Positions 4,806 through 6,303 of a stretch of 6,303 bases of DNA are shown piece by piece. The notes under the pieces are model-generated. The model did not search any database and was not told the origin of the DNA. It was given only the letters and a program-made list of their open reading frames with translations. The first letter of the stretch is position 1, and the number at the start of each line of letters is the position of its first letter. The stretch is from positions 1-6,303 of the forward strand of contig URNE01000150.1 of NCBI GenBank assembly GCA_900549045.1, written 5' to 3'. Origin of the DNA: an uncultured bacterium. GTDB lineage: Bacteria; Verrucomicrobiota; Lentisphaeria; Victivallales; UBA1829. Position numbers and translations under genes: made by a program.

Positions 4806-6263
4806 ATGGATAAAGAGTATTGGAGTCACAAAATCAAGGGAGCTCTCCTCGGAAAAACCATCGGAGAAAACCTCGGCCGTCCTTATCTCGGAGCAAACGA
4901 TCCGCTGGATTTGACCTTTTACAATCCGCTGCCCATGCGGGATTCCTCCAGCTGTTTTCTGGATTTCCAGATTCTCTGGCTCGACGTGCTCTCGAAAATG
5001 CCGCACCCCGTCCCGGAACGGTATCTCTTCGCGCAATGCTGGCTCGACCATGTCCGCTATTACGATGCGGAATACGGAGTTGCTCTCCGCAACCTGAGAA
5101 ACAGCATCATGCCGCCCTGGTCCGGAAATTTCGACGACTATTTCTGCGAGAATTTCGGAGCCGCACGGCGCGCAGACATCTGGGCGTTCCTCAACCCGGC
5201 GAAACCCGACACCGCATTGAAAATCACCTACGAAGACGCCTGCGTCGACCACGACAAGGATGGTGTTTTCGCAGCGGAATTCTTCGCCGTTCTGCTCAGC
5301 AATGCGTTTATTGAAAGCAACCCCGACGCCCTTCTCAACGCGGCTGTCGCCGCCATCCCCGGAGATTCCCGTCTTGCGGAGGCTGTCCGCTTCACCCGCG
5401 ACCTCTGCGCCACAAACCAGAACTGGAAAGAGGTCCGCCGCCTGATCATCAGCAAATTCAACAGCGAAAATTATGAAGACAGCGTCATGAACACCTGCTT
5501 CATTCTTCTCGCATACCTGCTAGGCAACGGCGATTTTGAAACGACCGTGCTCATTGCGGCGAATTGCGCACGCAACACTCCGGTCAATGCCGGAATGGCC
5601 GGCGAACTCATGGGGCTCCTCAAACCCGACTCAATCCCCGCCCGCTGGCTCGAACCAATCTCCGAAGAGATTCAGCTCAGCGACCCGGAGCTTGTCATGG
5701 ATTACCCGCAAAACCTCGACGACTTCATCGAACAGATTCTTGAGCTTGCGCCGAGAATCGAAGCGCACACGCCGCAGACCAGCGATGCGCCGGACCTGGA
5801 CCAGTTCCTTATCTCCGTTCAGGCCGGCATTCACCGCAACTGGAACCGCTGGCACGAAATTCTCCCCATTCCGGAGTACCTCCAGCTCAACAGAGAGTAC
5901 ACCATCCCCGGAACTTTCAACTGCCTGAACGCATTCGAGGTTCCTCCGAACTCGCTTTACATGATGCGTTTCCAATTCACGATCGACGAGCCCAAAAAGG
6001 TGCGCATCATCTTCAACAGCAATGCGATTTCCCGTGTCTGGGTCGACGGGGTCTACCGTTTCGGGCGCGACGGCGGCTGTGTGACGCCATCGTTCGACAC
6101 CGTCCCGCACAATCAATACTGCGATCTCACTCTGGAAGGCGGCGTTCATGAACTGCTCGCCGGAGTAGCTCCGAACACGCCGGCGGAAAACATCATCTGG
6201 GTCATGGGCGTCGCCGACTGCGCCGACTCCCAGTGGCTTCCATATGCGTTCTTCGGCAATTGA
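4806..6263 (+). CDS. ADP-ribosylglycohydrolase-fold protein, probable pseudoenzyme, with added C-terminal beta-rich domain (485 aa)
   Basis: Residues 6-320 follow the ADP-ribosylglycohydrolase (DraG/ARH) scaffold: K-I-K-G-A-L-L-G-K-T-I-G-E-N-L-G-R-P (9-26), L-D-F-Q-I-L-W-L (52-59), E-Y-G-V-A-L-R-N-L-R (89-98), P-P-W-S-G-N-F-D (103-110), G-A-A-R-R-A-D-I-W (118-126), Y-E-D-A-C-V-D-H with D-G-V-F (142-155), and a helix pair ending in I-P-A-R-W (277-281). Active relatives bind two metal ions through an N-terminal acidic motif (DD-type) and a C-terminal G-x-D-T-D motif. Here the first aligns with S-S-S-C-F (47-51), leaving only D53, and the second reads R-N-T-P-V-N (256-261), so both Asp positions of DTD are Asn and Pro. 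Loss of the hydrolase reaction is likely. Residues about 350-485 are an added beta-rich domain (F-N-S-N-A, V-W-V-D-G, G-G-V-H-E-L), of a kind seen in carbohydrate-binding sandwiches. There is no signal peptide, so it should be cytoplasmic. It forms a separate unit after a terminator. Confidence 0.82.
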   Translation: MDKEYWSHKIKGALLGKTIGENLGRPYLGANDPLDLTFYNPLPMRDSSSCFLDFQILWLDVLSKMPHPVPERYLFAQCWLDHVRYYDAEYGVALRNLRNSIMPPWSGNFDDYFCENFGAARRADIWAFLNPAKPDTALKITYEDACVDHDKDGVFAAEFFAVLLSNAFIESNPDALLNAAVAAIPGDSRLAEAVRFTRDLCATNQNWKEVRRLIISKFNSENYEDSVMNTCFILLAYLLGNGDFETTVLIAANCARNTPVNAGMAGELMGLLKPDSIPARWLEPISEEIQLSDPELVMDYPQNLDDFIEQILELAPRIEAHTPQTSDAPDLDQFLISVQAGIHRNWNRWHEILPIPEYLQLNREYTIPGTFNCLNAFEVPPNSLYMMRFQFTIDEPKKVRIIFNSNAISRVWVDGVYRFGRDGGCVTPSFDTVPHNQYCDLTLEGGVHELLAGVAPNTPAENIIWVMGVADCADSQWLPYAFFGN

Positions 6264-6268
6264 TTCCC

Positions 6269-6298
6269 GTTCCCATGCCGGGGATGAATGGAACTTTT
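6269..6298 (+). terminator. Possible weak terminator after the glycohydrolase-like gene
   Basis: GTTCC (6269-6273) can pair with GGAAC (6290-6294), followed by TTTT (6295-6298). The stem is only five base pairs with a large loop, and the window ends five bases later, so the call is tentative. Confidence 0.25.
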
Positions 6299-6303
6299 CC
6301 CCG

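Noticed and set aside
1..6303. Complete prophage, CRISPR array, insertion sequence or tRNA
   Set aside because: Only one phage-family gene is present; no periodic repeats, transposase, integrase, attachment-site duplication or tRNA-like cloverleaf was found by eye.

Overview
The window looks like a chromosomal stretch from a Lentisphaerota/Verrucomicrobiota-type bacterium, perhaps Victivallis-like. The clues are moderately high GC coding DNA with AT-rich gaps, a PknB-like Ser/Thr kinase carrying DWG in place of DFG, and a divergent ADP-ribosylglycohydrolase-fold protein of a style I associate with the Planctomycetes-Verrucomicrobia-Lentisphaerae group. The assignment is by style only; no rRNA or marker gene is present.

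Layout. Bases 69-923 (+) hold a two-gene unit. The first gene encodes a 214-aa coiled-coil protein and the second a 69-aa protein; each has one C-terminal membrane helix, and the first stop codon directly abuts the second start (TAAATG). Convergent to these, and overlapping the 69-aa gene by 48 bp, is a 759-aa membrane Ser/Thr kinase (3155-876, -). It has a cytoplasmic kinase domain, one membrane helix and a C-terminal extracytoplasmic double-Cache sensor. The sensor carries residues that match, in order and approximate spacing, the amino-acid-binding signature of dCache_1 domains. A 114-bp divergent control region (3156-3269) separates the kinase from a 462-aa DUF4055 protein (3270-4658, +), a family that includes phage portal proteins. 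It has no phage neighbours here. A clear intrinsic terminator (4666-4699) isolates it from the last gene, which is preceded by an A-rich promoter region with a direct repeat. The last gene (4806-6263, +) encodes a 485-aa protein with the ADP-ribosylglycohydrolase scaffold, but the usual metal-binding acidic motifs are replaced, and it has an added beta-rich C-terminal domain.

How the genes may work together. The sequence does not prove one pathway. The kinase is likely a receptor that senses a small extracellular ligand and phosphorylates cytoplasmic targets. The tail-anchored pair could be membrane partners, but this is inferred from position and topology only. The portal-like gene and the glycohydrolase-like gene appear to be separate monocistronic units. 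The most notable points are the lone full-length portal-like gene, the apparent glycohydrolase pseudoenzyme, and the amino-acid-type Cache sensor on a Ser/Thr kinase. No tRNA, rRNA, CRISPR array, insertion sequence or integrase was seen.
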